NCBI GenBank assembly: GCA_017482205.1
Contig: JAFUNK010000004.1
Span: forward strand, 1 to 64,000
Length of the DNA: 64,000 nt
Direction: 5' to 3'
Origin: Lachnospiraceae bacterium
GTDB lineage: Bacteria; Bacillota; Clostridia; Lachnospirales; Lachnospiraceae
The translations under genes and the position numbers were made by a program. This document shows positions 1 through 8,220 of this stretch, in pieces; position 1 is the first letter of the stretch, and every line of letters starts with the position of its first letter. The notes under the pieces are model-generated. The model was not told the DNA's origin. It searched no databases and saw nothing but the letters and a program-made list of their open reading frames with translations.

Positions 1-450
1 AAAGCCGGAAGGGGAGAGGGCATATTCCTTGGAGAGGGCACAAAGGCGGTCTACTAAAGAAATAGCATTCTCGGTTTCTAAGTTAAAGGCTTTCATAGTA
101 GAATGGAGTGCGGCAATTGCCTCAATATCTCCGATACCACTGATACTGGAGTAAAGGGTGGAGACTTCTGCCAGTTTTGTAGCATCGGCAAGAGCATAGC
201 CCAGTTTGACCCATTCGGTGGTCTGATTGATGAGACCCGATAGGGAAACGGATAGTCGTTGTGCACTCTGGGAAGCTGACTTAAAAAAGTCTTCATATGT
301 AGTTTTGGTTTCGGAAGTAACCCTGTATAAGTTTTCCATGGCAGTTTCCATGTCTGTGGCTGCTTCAGAAAGACTTAGTAGGGATTTTTCCGCCGCACCG
401 AGCATTGTACTGCCCGATAGGGTTTTTGGTAGGGTAATAAAGTCGTTCAT
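1..450 (-). CDS. Phage tail tape measure protein, second copy, 5' part only
   Basis: This is the first 150 codons of a tape measure protein; the frame stays open to the window edge. The ATG at 450 follows an AAAGGAGC ribosome site. The protein is a near copy of the N-terminal part of the gene at 5370-6299: both contain MENLYRVTSETKTTYEDFF, the SLSGLINQTTEW segment and the FNLETENAISLVDRLCALS segment. The DNA is also very similar, so the duplication looks fairly recent. Tape measure proteins set tail length and fill the tail tube. Two tape measure starts in one cluster are unusual; this may be an alternative tail cassette. The rest of the gene lies left of the window. Confidence 0.85.
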   Translation of the reverse strand, partial: MNDFITLPKTLSGSTMLGAAEKSLLSLSEAATDMETAMENLYRVTSETKTTYEDFFKSASQSAQRLSVSLSGLINQTTEWVKLGYALADATKLAEVSTLYSSISGIGDIEAIAALHSTMKAFNLETENAISLVDRLCALSKEYALSPSGF

Positions 451-497
451 TTCTTTTAAATGCTCCTTTCGTAGGGGAAGGTGTTTTGGTGGAATAG

Positions 498-686
498 TTA
501 CATCTCTATTCGTACCAATACACAGTCGTCCCTGCGGTTGTATTTCCGCTTGAGCCGGGCAATGCCGACTTCGTCAGAGGGGTCAAAGTGTTGTTCGTCT
601 ATGATTTCACTTTCAAATAAATCTACTTTCAGGACAACGTACTTAATAAAAGGTTGCAATTCAAGAGTTCTCATAAGATTTTCCAT
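498..686 (-). CDS. Small phage protein of unknown function (62 aa)
   Basis: The ATG at 686 sits behind a strong AGGAGG ribosome site, and the gene lies just before the second tape measure copy, which supports a real gene. The product is small, charged and cytoplasmic-looking, with no signal peptide or membrane segment. I do not recognise the family. Its place is equivalent to that of the 71-aa gene (6292-6507) before the first tape measure copy, but the two proteins show no obvious similarity. Confidence 0.6.
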   Translation of the reverse strand: MENLMRTLELQPFIKYVVLKVDLFESEIIDEQHFDPSDEVGIARLKRKYNRRDDCVLVRIEM

Positions 687-812
687 ATCAAAATATCCTC
701 CTATCCTGTGATAAGATAAATATAAAATTTTAGGTGTCCAAAAATACGGACTTTCAACGAGTGGAAGCAGGCTAAAATTGCAAAACTTAATGCAACTTTT
801 TGCGGAAACTTC

Positions 813-1091
813 TTATTTTTTCTTCATACATACGCCACAGATATGCATCTTGCGGAAGATACCGTTAGGAATCTTGACCCATACGCTTTGACCGGGGTGT
901 AACTGGGTTCCCAGTGCATTTTGTACATTGTAAAGCTGTCCGGTGTAACTGATTTGGTAGGTACCGTCGTCGTTGACACCCCAGACGGTACTTTTGAAGG
1001 TTTTGTCGTAGGGTAATTTGGCAATGCGGGCATTTACCGCAGAAAGGATTTTGTTGACTAAAAGGTCAACGGCTTTGTTATCTTGATTCAT
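813..1091 (-). CDS. Small phage protein downstream of the tape measure gene (92 aa)
   Basis: The ATG at 1091 has a GTGAGGT ribosome site, and the gene starts 50 bases after the tape measure stop. The N-terminal third looks helical. The middle holds a beta-rich stretch (WGVNDDGTYQISYTGQLYNV, then a VWVKIPNG segment) that resembles small OB- or SH3-like phage baseplate or tail proteins. The C-terminus is basic (CMKKK) with two Cys (ICGVC). This resemblance is weak, so the function is unknown. The position suggests a tail role. Confidence 0.65.
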   Translation of the reverse strand: MNQDNKAVDLLVNKILSAVNARIAKLPYDKTFKSTVWGVNDDGTYQISYTGQLYNVQNALGTQLHPGQSVWVKIPNGIFRKMHICGVCMKKK

Positions 1092-1140
1092 GGTTACCTC
1101 ACTTTCTGAAAAAAGGCCCGGACAGTGTCCGGACCCATGT

Positions 1141-4100
1141 TTAGTGTCTGTGTATTGCCTGCATCATTTGACCGGGAAGGCGTTGTATAATGGCACGGCT
1201 TAGACTGTTTACATCATTGACATTATGTAGATGAATATCACCGATTGTAATATTAGGTGTGGATGCAGGGGTGAAAAGAGAACGAAAACTATCCGGTACG
1301 GAAAGATTTTGTAGGGGGTGATGCATGCTGAGAAGTTCAGGAGCAAGTTTTACAAGGGCTTCAAACTGTTTATTCTGTGATGTAGTCAGGATACGTTCAC
1401 CCTGACGGGCTGCAATAAGGTGGTCTTCGTTTACGGCTTGGGCAATAAAATCCAATAAGCCGGGCTGAGCCCCGATAACGCCACCATCGGCATACTTCTG
1501 GACAACTTTGTAATTTTGATGAGCATCCAGAGAACCATAAGTATTGACAAGCCAGTTCCAAGCTTCGGCAGAGGAGGAAAAGGGGGTTGCAGTAACAGTT
1601 TTTCCGGTGCGGGTCATAGCGTAGTAAGCGTGAGTTGTTTGTCCGCCGGTGTTGCTGTTATTAGCAGGTGGAGTAGGTGTTTGGGTAGCTTGTGCTGCGG
1701 CATTTGCCTGTGCCTGTTGCAAGGCAATGTATTGATTGGTAAACGCCTGTAACGTAGCCAGTCTTCCGCTTAATACCTGAGCCTCCCAGTCGGCACCCAA
1801 GATTTCCGCAGCAATGAGAGCATTCTGTTGTTCTTCATAGACCGAACTGATTTCGCTCCACTGTTCCTTGTAGGCTTCCAGCGCAGAAATCTGGTTATCC
1901 AGAGAGGCGGTAGCGTTCTCCATTTCCTGTTCCAGTGATGCAATTTGGTCTTCCAAGAGGAAAATTTCCATCTGCTGTTCTTGCTCGGCAAGGTTTTCTT
2001 CTGCGGCTTTCACTTCGTTCATATCAGCAGTATAAACAAACTGTCCGTTTACGAACTGCTTTACGGAACGCTGGTTTCTGGCACGTTCAGCCTCGTACTG
2101 AGCCTGCTCCAGAGCAATCTGTTCTTTACGGGTTTCGTTCTCCTTGTTCAGGGCATCGATTTGTGCCTGCACGGCATCCATCTTAAACTGATAGGATTCT
2201 TCAATGACTTCTTTTTGTTTTTCCAGTGTATCGATTTCCTTATCAATGCGGTTGGTAACAGCGTTTACTACTTTGTCATAAGAGGATAACTGGGACTCGT
2301 ATAGGGAGGAAAGTCCATCGTAGTATTCTTCGGCAGTGATTTTGCCGGCGGTGTAGTAATCGTCTAAGAGGGATTTGCGTTTGTCCAGATAGTCGCTAAA
2401 GGTGATGAGATTTGCATCTAACTGTTTTTCAAGGAGAGAGGTTTCCCTGTCGAGGAGAGATTTGTAGTCCGTTTCCGATTTAGAAGCACTACTTGAAAAA
2501 GAAGAGGAATACCGTCCGGCTTCTACTTGGTCAAAATTCTGCAACATATTTTGCAGGGCAAGAATTTCAGCTTCCGCATTGTTAAAATCATCAATAGCAC
2601 CGGACTGTTCTGCGGTCAGACCATTGGCAGCAGCGGCAACGGTTTTGGCTTTTGCAAGGTCAATAAAGCCTTGTGCGGAAGCAGAAGCAATAATACCTTC
2701 ATTTTGTAGTTTGGAAGCAATATCTGTTTTCAGACTTTGCAAGTCGGCAATTTGGTTCTGTATCTTGGCTTTTGCCAGTTCCTGCATAGCATGTGTGTTG
2801 ATTGTGCACGCACCGGTTTCTTCATCAAAGGACAATGCAGTGGCATAACCGGCTTCTGCCAGTTTGAGCATGGTGTCAGTGGAAATGGAACCGTGTTCAG
2901 CCTGCTCCGCAAATGCGTTGTTTAAGGTAGATATGGCAGAATGCAGGGAGTCGGCAGCAGTGGCGGTCTGGTCGGCAGTGTCAGCGAGGGTGGAGTAGTC
3001 GGGAAATTGAGGAGTGGTGGTTAAAAGTAAATCAGGTTCATAATACTGTATAAACTGCGGCATTTTTGCAAGATAGTTTTCAATTGATTCTGCAATTTCT
3101 TCGTAGTTTCCGATAAATTTATTACTTGCAACAGCATTATCAATAATAGTTTGTTTGAATTGTTCAAATTCTTCTTTGGTTTTGGGTAATTCTTTTCCCT
3201 GCAAATTTATAAGAATCTCTTGTTGAGATAAGTTATTATTCAGGTCGGTAATTGCATTATCATATGTATCATATGCTAATGATAATTGTGTAATTTCTGC
3301 ATTTAAGTCTGAATAAAAGTCCGAAGCAATAAATTCTTGGAGAGCAGATTGTCCTTCTTGTGCGTAGAGGTCTTTAATTGCTTCTCTTAAATTCACAAGG
3401 GCTTCATAGTTTTGTTTTATTCCTTTAACCGTTGAGGTATCACCTAATAATTCAAAGTAGGCGAGGTCATTATCAGATATTCTTAGTTGACCACCGTCAA
3501 TGTTTAATTCTTTAATTTTCTCTACGATGTCAGAGTAATTCATATCGATATAAAGGTCATCATTGAATATTGTGCTCTTTTTACCGGTTTCTAATAATTC
3601 ATCTTCAGCAATGTGTACTGCTTCATACAGAGAGTCTTCATTCTTTTTTAAAGTATCTAGAGAAACTTGATTAATTGCATTGTCGAGACTACCATATTTC
3701 TTAATAAGTGACTCTACTTGTGATTCTTCGATGTCTAATGCCTGCAACAAATCAGATTGTACAGATAACAAATCTTCTTTGGAACTTTGATTATTTGTAA
3801 CGGCGTCACTCAGTTCATAATATTTCAGTAATAGTAGTGAAATATTATTACACTCTTCTTTTGCTGATTGGGCGGCTTCTTTGGCTGCTTCAATCTGTTT
3901 TTCATGTGCATGGACTTGTTTGTAAATCCAATTTATAGCACCAGATATTGCTAATGATAATCCGACATTTAATGCAATTGACAATGCATTCAAACTAGCT
4001 GTAGTTAATTTGGCTTTTAAGCCTTGTGTTTCTATGGCGGCATTTTGTGTAACTATAGAATTTCTTGCTGCCACATTGGCATCTCGCAAAGATTCAATGG

Positions 4101-4533
4101 TTCTGGTAGTTCCTTGACTATCCATACCATATTGCATAATCCATTTGTCTGATTCTGAAACAGAGTCTGACATTTGCTGCCAAGAGATATTTCCTAAATC
4201 GACTTGCCTTTGAATGGATTTTATTCTAGATAGCTGATATTCTAATTTTGAATCATCGAGTAGTACTATGCTATTAACATCTCCTAATTTACTCAAATCG
4301 CCATTCCATATTTGACTAAATGAAATATCATTAGATTTTATTTTGCTTGCAGTATCCAATAAGTTTTCAATGCTTTGATTAAAAAGTTGAATTTCTCCAG
4401 TGGTTTTGTTAGAATCAATGTTAAATATCGAACTATTTATTGTGTTTGTTGGGAACGCGAAAGGAGAAGTATAGTATGTATAAAAAAACACTAATAATTT
4501 GGATAATGAGTTTTGTGTTGTTGGCGACTGCAC
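1141..4533 (-). CDS. Phage tail tape measure protein, C-terminal part of an interrupted gene
   Basis: This long frame encodes most of a tape measure protein: a membrane-like segment near residues 180-205 (SIALNVGLSLAISGAINWIY), long coiled coils, including an E/K/Q-rich stretch near residues 800-900, and the usual C-terminal YADGG/ERILT-type segment (about 1010-1060). The frame opens at 4533, but its first 30 or so codons only mirror the opposite-strand lipoprotein gene. Tape-measure-like protein probably begins near 4440. The matching N-terminal part is at 5370-6299. The gene is therefore either split by an insertion (and dead or expressed in two parts) or restored by RNA splicing. The two frames differ by 2 modulo 3. 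No convincing internal start is visible near 4440. Confidence 0.75.
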   Translation of the reverse strand: MQSPTTQNSLSKLLVFFYTYYTSPFAFPTNTINSSIFNIDSNKTTGEIQLFNQSIENLLDTASKIKSNDISFSQIWNGDLSKLGDVNSIVLLDDSKLEYQLSRIKSIQRQVDLGNISWQQMSDSVSESDKWIMQYGMDSQGTTRTIESLRDANVAARNSIVTQNAAIETQGLKAKLTTASLNALSIALNVGLSLAISGAINWIYKQVHAHEKQIEAAKEAAQSAKEECNNISLLLLKYYELSDAVTNNQSSKEDLLSVQSDLLQALDIEESQVESLIKKYGSLDNAINQVSLDTLKKNEDSLYEAVHIAEDELLETGKKSTIFNDDLYIDMNYSDIVEKIKELNIDGGQLRISDNDLAYFELLGDTSTVKGIKQNYEALVNLREAIKDLYAQEGQSALQEFIASDFYSDLNAEITQLSLAYDTYDNAITDLNNNLSQQEILINLQGKELPKTKEEFEQFKQTIIDNAVASNKFIGNYEEIAESIENYLAKMPQFIQYYEPDLLLTTTPQFPDYSTLADTADQTATAADSLHSAISTLNNAFAEQAEHGSISTDTMLKLAEAGYATALSFDEETGACTINTHAMQELAKAKIQNQIADLQSLKTDIASKLQNEGIIASASAQGFIDLAKAKTVAAAANGLTAEQSGAIDDFNNAEAEILALQNMLQNFDQVEAGRYSSSFSSSASKSETDYKSLLDRETSLLEKQLDANLITFSDYLDKRKSLLDDYYTAGKITAEEYYDGLSSLYESQLSSYDKVVNAVTNRIDKEIDTLEKQKEVIEESYQFKMDAVQAQIDALNKENETRKEQIALEQAQYEAERARNQRSVKQFVNGQFVYTADMNEVKAAEENLAEQEQQMEIFLLEDQIASLEQEMENATASLDNQISALEAYKEQWSEISSVYEEQQNALIAAEILGADWEAQVLSGRLATLQAFTNQYIALQQAQANAAAQATQTPTPPANNSNTGGQTTHAYYAMTRTGKTVTATPFSSSAEAWNWLVNTYGSLDAHQNYKVVQKYADGGVIGAQPGLLDFIAQAVNEDHLIAARQGERILTTSQNKQFEALVKLAPELLSMHHPLQNLSVPDSFRSLFTPASTPNITIGDIHLHNVNDVNSLSRAIIQRLPGQMMQAIHRH
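4387..4415 (+). promoter_or_regulatory. Putative sigma-A promoter for the lipoprotein gene
   Basis: TTGAAT (4387-4392), a 17-base spacer and TAGAAT (4410-4415) point toward the lipoprotein gene starting at 4476. The promoter lies inside tape-measure coding sequence, antisense to it. The match is good but short motifs like this arise by chance in AT-rich DNA. Confidence 0.4.
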
Positions 4534-4982
4534 TTGGGGGATGTAGCAAGTCCGATAAGAATATAGATTTAGATTTTTCTAATGTGTTGAATGAATATGA
4601 TAAAAATGATGAGGATTTTTATTATTTAACAATGTATATTTGCGTATATTATAATTTTATTACTGACAAATATAATGAGTCCAATAAAGTAAAGTTGTCT
4701 GAAATAGAAGATGTTGATATAGACATCCTTGAAGATTTATACGGCGACATAATTGAATATTTAGGAGAAATGCCACCATTGGAAGAGCAAGAGGCATATG
4801 AAAAATATCTTAAAAAACTTGAGCTGATTGAGCAGATTGAAAGAACACAAACTATATTGGATGAACGGGAGAGATTACTATCTGAAGATACTACAAAATC
4901 GGAAGAGTGGTATGACAAATTAAAACAATCAATAGAAGTTGCTTATAAATTTTATTCTGCCTATGATGTGGATAATGAGTAG
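4476..4982 (+). CDS. Small lipoprotein encoded opposite to the tape measure gene (168 aa)
   Basis: The ATG at 4476 has an AAAGGAG site 10 bases upstream, which is better than the upstream in-frame start. The N-terminus is a lipoprotein signal: KK, a hydrophobic core, then LGGC with Cys23 as the lipidated residue. The rest is acidic and helical (many D/E, EEQEAYEKYLKKLELIEQ-type coiled coil). No known domain is recognised. It lies inside, and antisense to, a split tape measure gene, so it looks like an independently expressed moron gene. Prophage lipoproteins such as Ltp of phage TP-J34 block superinfection by acting on tape measure proteins. A similar role here is only an inference from position and type. 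Confidence 0.75.
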   Translation: MYKKTLIIWIMSFVLLATALGGCSKSDKNIDLDFSNVLNEYDKNDEDFYYLTMYICVYYNFITDKYNESNKVKLSEIEDVDIDILEDLYGDIIEYLGEMPPLEEQEAYEKYLKKLELIEQIERTQTILDERERLLSEDTTKSEEWYDKLKQSIEVAYKFYSAYDVDNE

Positions 4983-5071
4983 GTAAGGATTTTATTTAGT
5001 GTACACTATTAAGTTATATTGTAGTTATTATTATTTTTCTCCGTTTCTTCCAACTTACGGCTAGGAGAAAT

Positions 5072-5422
5072 CCTTGTTATTTTTAACGATTAACAAATCG
5101 CAGTTCCGAGCGCATCTTATAGCGGCATCGTTTCAGATAACCGCTACCGGGAGTTGTCGCTACAGTGAGGGCTTTTCTCAGAGAGAACTGTCCCTGCGGA
5201 CTGCCGGAGCGTGACATTGTTACGATTCTGACTGTGTCGCCACAGTAGAAGAGTAGCCACGGTGTACCGGTTTCCCCGCATATTGTCCCTTCGTTTACAA
5301 CAGTGTATCGCACTGTCGGTAACCGGAAAACTTTGGTATCCCAAAGAACACAGGTTACTGTCGGCATATTCAAAACAAGAAAAGGAGTCCAGACATTTTA
5401 GGACTACCGACGTTTTTGGTAG
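5072..5422. ncRNA. Multi-hairpin RNA candidate in the tape measure interruption
   Basis: A chain of perfect short inverted repeats fills this segment: 5074-5079/5091-5096, 5120-5125/5141-5146, 5176-5186, 5190-5201, 5231-5246, 5301-5315, 5331-5346 and 5386-5390/5401-5405. Read on the minus strand, two six-base stems close GNRA-type loops: CTTTGG-GATA-CCAAAG and ACTGTG-GCGA-CACAGT. Such density with GNRA loops suggests a folded RNA, for example an intron core or a guide-type RNA of a mobile element. I could not match it to group I or group II core motifs with certainty, and the strand is not settled. Both strands have weak coding frames that I regard as chance. Confidence 0.5.
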
Positions 5423-6299
5423 AAAGCATTGCAGTGCTGAGGGTAGCAATAGCACCCAATGGAGATATCAGGTCTGACAGACCGTTAAAGGCTTTTACCC
5501 CTATCGTTCCCAAATCCACAAAGAACTGTAACAGCCCTGAGTCTGCAATGGTAGAAGATAAGGACGCAAAGGCTGACTGGAAACGGGTAATGGAGTCCGT
5601 CAGGGAATCAGCTTGTGCGATTTGTGCCTCTGTTGCAAAGCCTTCTGAAAACGAGATTGTCTGTAAAGCCTGTTCCACTTCAGAAATATCCAGCTTCTTG
5701 ATTGCCTCAGTTGGCGAGCCTGCAAGTATACTGCCTGCCAGACTGGTATCCTGTAACTGAGAAGCCAGAGCCGTATAGATTGCCAGTGACTCATCCAGAC
5801 TGTGACCGGCATCTGCGAGGGTAGTGGCAGCCTGTGAAAAGCTCGTAGCAAAGCTGGAAGGGGATAGTGAGTATTCTTTGGAGAGGGCACAGAGGCGGTC
5901 TACCAAAGAAATAGCATTTTCGGTCTCTAAGTTAAAGGCTTTCATCGTGGAATGGAGTGCGGCAATTGCCTCAATATCTCCGATACCACTGATGTTAGAA
6001 TAGAGTGCTGAGACTTCTGCCAGTTTTGCAGCATCAGCAAGTGCATAGCCCAGTTTGACCCATTCGGTGGTCTGGTTTATCAGACCCGATAGGGACACAG
6101 ATAGTCGTTGTGCACTCTGGGAAGCTGACTTAAAAAAGTCCTCATATGTAGTTTTTGTTTCGGAAGTGACCCTGTAAAGGTTTTCCATGGCAGTTTCCAT
6201 GTCGGTGGTTGCGGTGGAAAGACTTAACAGGGATTTTTCAGCTTTGCCGAGCAGAGAACTACTCGACAAGGCTTTTATAAGTGTAATCAAATCATTCAT
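5370..6299 (-). CDS. Phage tail tape measure protein, N-terminal part of an interrupted gene
   Basis: The 309-codon frame starts at the ATG at 6299 (AGAGGAAT ribosome site), overlapping the upstream gene by 8 bases. It contains the conserved tape measure N-terminal region (MENLYRVTSETKTTYEDFF, then the INQTTEWVKLGYALADAAKL segment). It runs normally to about residue 295 (LSTKNVGSPK), then reaches a stop within the hairpin-rich segment. The remaining tape measure sequence resumes below 4440. On its own it would make a truncated protein without coiled coils or C-terminus. The second copy at 1-450 is about 90 percent similar by eye over the shared part. Confidence 0.85.
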   Translation of the reverse strand: MNDLITLIKALSSSSLLGKAEKSLLSLSTATTDMETAMENLYRVTSETKTTYEDFFKSASQSAQRLSVSLSGLINQTTEWVKLGYALADAAKLAEVSALYSNISGIGDIEAIAALHSTMKAFNLETENAISLVDRLCALSKEYSLSPSSFATSFSQAATTLADAGHSLDESLAIYTALASQLQDTSLAGSILAGSPTEAIKKLDISEVEQALQTISFSEGFATEAQIAQADSLTDSITRFQSAFASLSSTIADSGLLQFFVDLGTIGVKAFNGLSDLISPLGAIATLSTAMLSTKNVGSPKMSGLLFLF

Positions 6300-6507
6300 G
6301 GGCAGATTCCTCTGTTACAGGGTTCTTTTTCTTTTCAGCATCCACCGCAGCATTCACCTGATTGCCAAATACTTCTGCCATGGTATGTACGCTTTCTAAC
6401 AGTTCGTTGACTGTTGCACCGGTCTTGGAAAGGGATTCTAAGGTGCTTACCAGTAAGGTGCGGATTTTTCTTTTGGTTTCAAAATATTCTCTGATTCTTT
6501 TAAACAT
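6292..6507 (-). CDS. Small phage protein before the tape measure gene (71 aa)
   Basis: A GCGAGGA ribosome site precedes the ATG at 6507, and the stop overlaps the tape measure start by 8 bases, which indicates translational coupling. The protein is helical, with a basic N-terminus (MFKRIREYFETKRKIR) and a charged C-terminus. Small ORFs directly before the tape measure gene often encode tail assembly chaperones, but this one is shorter than those and I see no frameshift signal. The function is unknown. Confidence 0.65.
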   Translation of the reverse strand: MFKRIREYFETKRKIRTLLVSTLESLSKTGATVNELLESVHTMAEVFGNQVNAAVDAEKKKNPVTEESAHE

Positions 6508-6618
6508 AATTTTCCTCGCTTTCTGCCGCCTGTTTTTATAAAACTGGTCGGCTGTAAAATCAATAGTTTGCAGGCTTTGGTCGCAACGCGTGCCAAAGCC
6601 TGTTATGGCAGTATCTGC

Positions 6619-6987
6619 CTACCACGGAATTCCGGGAAAAAGACTGAGCAGGGCAGCAGTGATAATTCCTGCGGAAACGATTTTCAGTCCGGTGTCCAAG
6701 ATGGTATCCAGCCGCTTTTTGGTATCTTTGGCGGCTTTGTTTTCGATTTCGGACACCTTTTCGGTCAGTTCCTTCTGGGAATTTTTGACTTCGCTGACAT
6801 CGTCTCTGATGGTAACGATGGATTGTCCCATATTTTCTACGCTGTTTGCTATTTTTATCAGGGCAATCTGCGTCTCCTGCAGCTTATCCAGTGTCTCTTC
6901 CAGAGCAGAAATACGGTGCTCATTGGATTTAGAACGGCTGGAAATTTCCTGGAGGTGTACTGCCAGTTCCGTGTATTTTTCGTCCAT
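6619..6987 (-). CDS. XhlA-like cell lysis accessory protein (122 aa)
   Basis: The layout matches the hemolysin XhlA family of phage lysis cassettes: a soluble helical coiled coil (residues about 5-85, EHRISALEETLDKLQETQIAL) followed by one C-terminal membrane segment (about 100-117, TGLKIVSAGIITAALLSLF). XhlA acts with a holin and an endolysin in PBSX-type elements. The gene lies directly after the endolysin gene, and an AAAGGT ribosome site precedes the ATG at 6987. Family membership is judged from layout and position, not from a database match. Confidence 0.7.
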   Translation of the reverse strand: MDEKYTELAVHLQEISSRSKSNEHRISALEETLDKLQETQIALIKIANSVENMGQSIVTIRDDVSEVKNSQKELTEKVSEIENKAAKDTKKRLDTILDTGLKIVSAGIITAALLSLFPGIPW

Positions 6988-7017
6988 ATGGTTATAGTAC
7001 CTTTCGTTAATTTATTT

Positions 7018-7884
7018 TCACATCAGCCCAAGCAGGGATTTCCATGTGCGGGCTCTTTTGCTGATAATGCCGTCTGCCGTGCAGTTATGTGCCTTCTGAT
7101 AAGCTATGACGGCATTGGTGAATTTCTGACCTGCAATGCCATCCACCGAACCGCAGTGGTATCCCAGAGAAGTTAAATATTTTTGAAGGGGTATGACAAC
7201 AGGGTGTTTGCGGTTGCATTTTGCAGATACGGTAATGGTTTTGGAAAGAGTTTCGTTTCCTGCGATACCGTCTATGCGGGTACCGAGGGCGGCCTGTACT
7301 TCTTTGATAAATACGGTATGGTTGTATGTAGGTGATGAAAGAATTTCGGAAGATAATGTGGTTTCTACGACCCACATATATTTAACCTGTTTTGCAAAGG
7401 TCTGCCATGTGTTTTGTTCTCTGGCAGCGGACACAGATGCAGGGTCATTGATGTAGACGTTGTCATTTTCATAACCGTATACCAGAATATAGTGACCGGA
7501 ACTTGTCCAGAGTCCTTTTCCCATGCAGGCTATAATCCAGTTGCCTTTTTTCAGTTCGGCAAGGGCCTGGGTGTGGGCATCAGAAGTGGATTTCCCATAG
7601 AGATTTGAGGTGTTTAAGCGTCTGCAGGTAATGCCGTAGGCTTTTAACTGGGGAACGAAGTAGCTGTAGTAGGTTCCCTGATTTTTTGCTTTGTAGCCCC
7701 GTGCCATGGACCATTCGGCGGTCACCACGGGAGTGACCGTAGCATCCTTTAAGGAGGCAATTACCATGGCTGCAGCGGTTATGCCGCAGCCGGAACTGCC
7801 GATGGTTCTTGTTTCGCCGGGAGCAGAATAATTGTATTTTTTCCAACGTGCATCTGTCTGCAGGTAGCGTACCGGGCGCCTCAT
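7018..7884 (-). CDS. Endolysin: C39-type peptidase with two peptidoglycan-binding domains
   Basis: Residues about 1-170 form a papain-like C39_2 peptidase: the catalytic Cys is in SSGCGITAAAM (Cys33), and the His is in the SSGHYILVYGY segment (about 128-138), followed by VYINDPAS. Two peptidoglycan-binding (PG_binding_1-like) repeats follow: FIKEVQAALGTRIDGIAGNET and the IPLQKYLTSLGYHCGSVDGIAG segment, ending with FTNAVIAYQKAHN. There is no signal peptide, so export should need the holin, whose stop overlaps this start by four bases. The enzyme should cut peptidoglycan cross-links to release particles. In a tail-only element it would serve release by lysis. Confidence 0.85.
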   Translation of the reverse strand: MRRPVRYLQTDARWKKYNYSAPGETRTIGSSGCGITAAAMVIASLKDATVTPVVTAEWSMARGYKAKNQGTYYSYFVPQLKAYGITCRRLNTSNLYGKSTSDAHTQALAELKKGNWIIACMGKGLWTSSGHYILVYGYENDNVYINDPASVSAAREQNTWQTFAKQVKYMWVVETTLSSEILSSPTYNHTVFIKEVQAALGTRIDGIAGNETLSKTITVSAKCNRKHPVVIPLQKYLTSLGYHCGSVDGIAGQKFTNAVIAYQKAHNCTADGIISKRARTWKSLLGLM

Positions 7885-8195
7885 GATTTTTTCCTCAAGC
7901 CGGAAAGCTGGGAGAGTGCCTGGGTGATTTTGTCATAGCCCACCATACTGCACAGCCAGTTGGCAATGCCCATAAAAAAGGCAGTAAGAAGATTGGGTGC
8001 GGTATATGCAATACCCAGATAGGCATAAGCGGCAAGAGAACCGCAGATACCGGTCAACAGTGATATGATAAGTGCTAACAGATTAGCAGGACAGGTAATT
8101 TTGAAATCCTGCAACAGCAGCTTCACCCCTTCGGTCAAAAGACCGGAAAGGGTGGAGAAAGCTGTCAGCAGGAGAAGGAACATTGCAAGATTCAT
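7881..8195 (-). CDS. Phage holin (104 aa)
   Basis: A small hydrophobic protein with about three membrane segments (residues 4-22, 38-60 and 68-88) and a short basic tail (SGLRKKS). A GGGAG ribosome site precedes the ATG at 8195. The stop overlaps the endolysin start (ATGA), the usual holin-endolysin coupling. Its role would be to make membrane pores that let the endolysin reach the wall. The holin family number cannot be set by eye. Confidence 0.8.
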   Translation of the reverse strand: MNLAMFLLLLTAFSTLSGLLTEGVKLLLQDFKITCPANLLALIISLLTGICGSLAAYAYLGIAYTAPNLLTAFFMGIANWLCSMVGYDKITQALSQLSGLRKKS

Positions 8196-8220
8196 AGTTT
8201 TCTTCTCCCTTCAAGGCTGC

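Noticed and set aside
4998-5007. AGTGTACACT palindrome as an operator
   Set aside because: A 10-base palindrome in AT-rich intergenic DNA downstream of the lipoprotein gene is too short to support a call.
5072-5422. Clear group II intron domain V or group I core
   Set aside because: I saw no convincing domain V hairpin. Only partial resemblance to group I P/Q/R/S motifs was found, on either strand, so no class was assigned.
5083-5455. Two overlapping minus-strand frames of about 100 codons in the tape measure interruption
   Set aside because: They have no ribosome sites and unusual composition (many Cys, Arg and Trp), and they lie in the hairpin-rich segment. I treat them as by-products of structured RNA.
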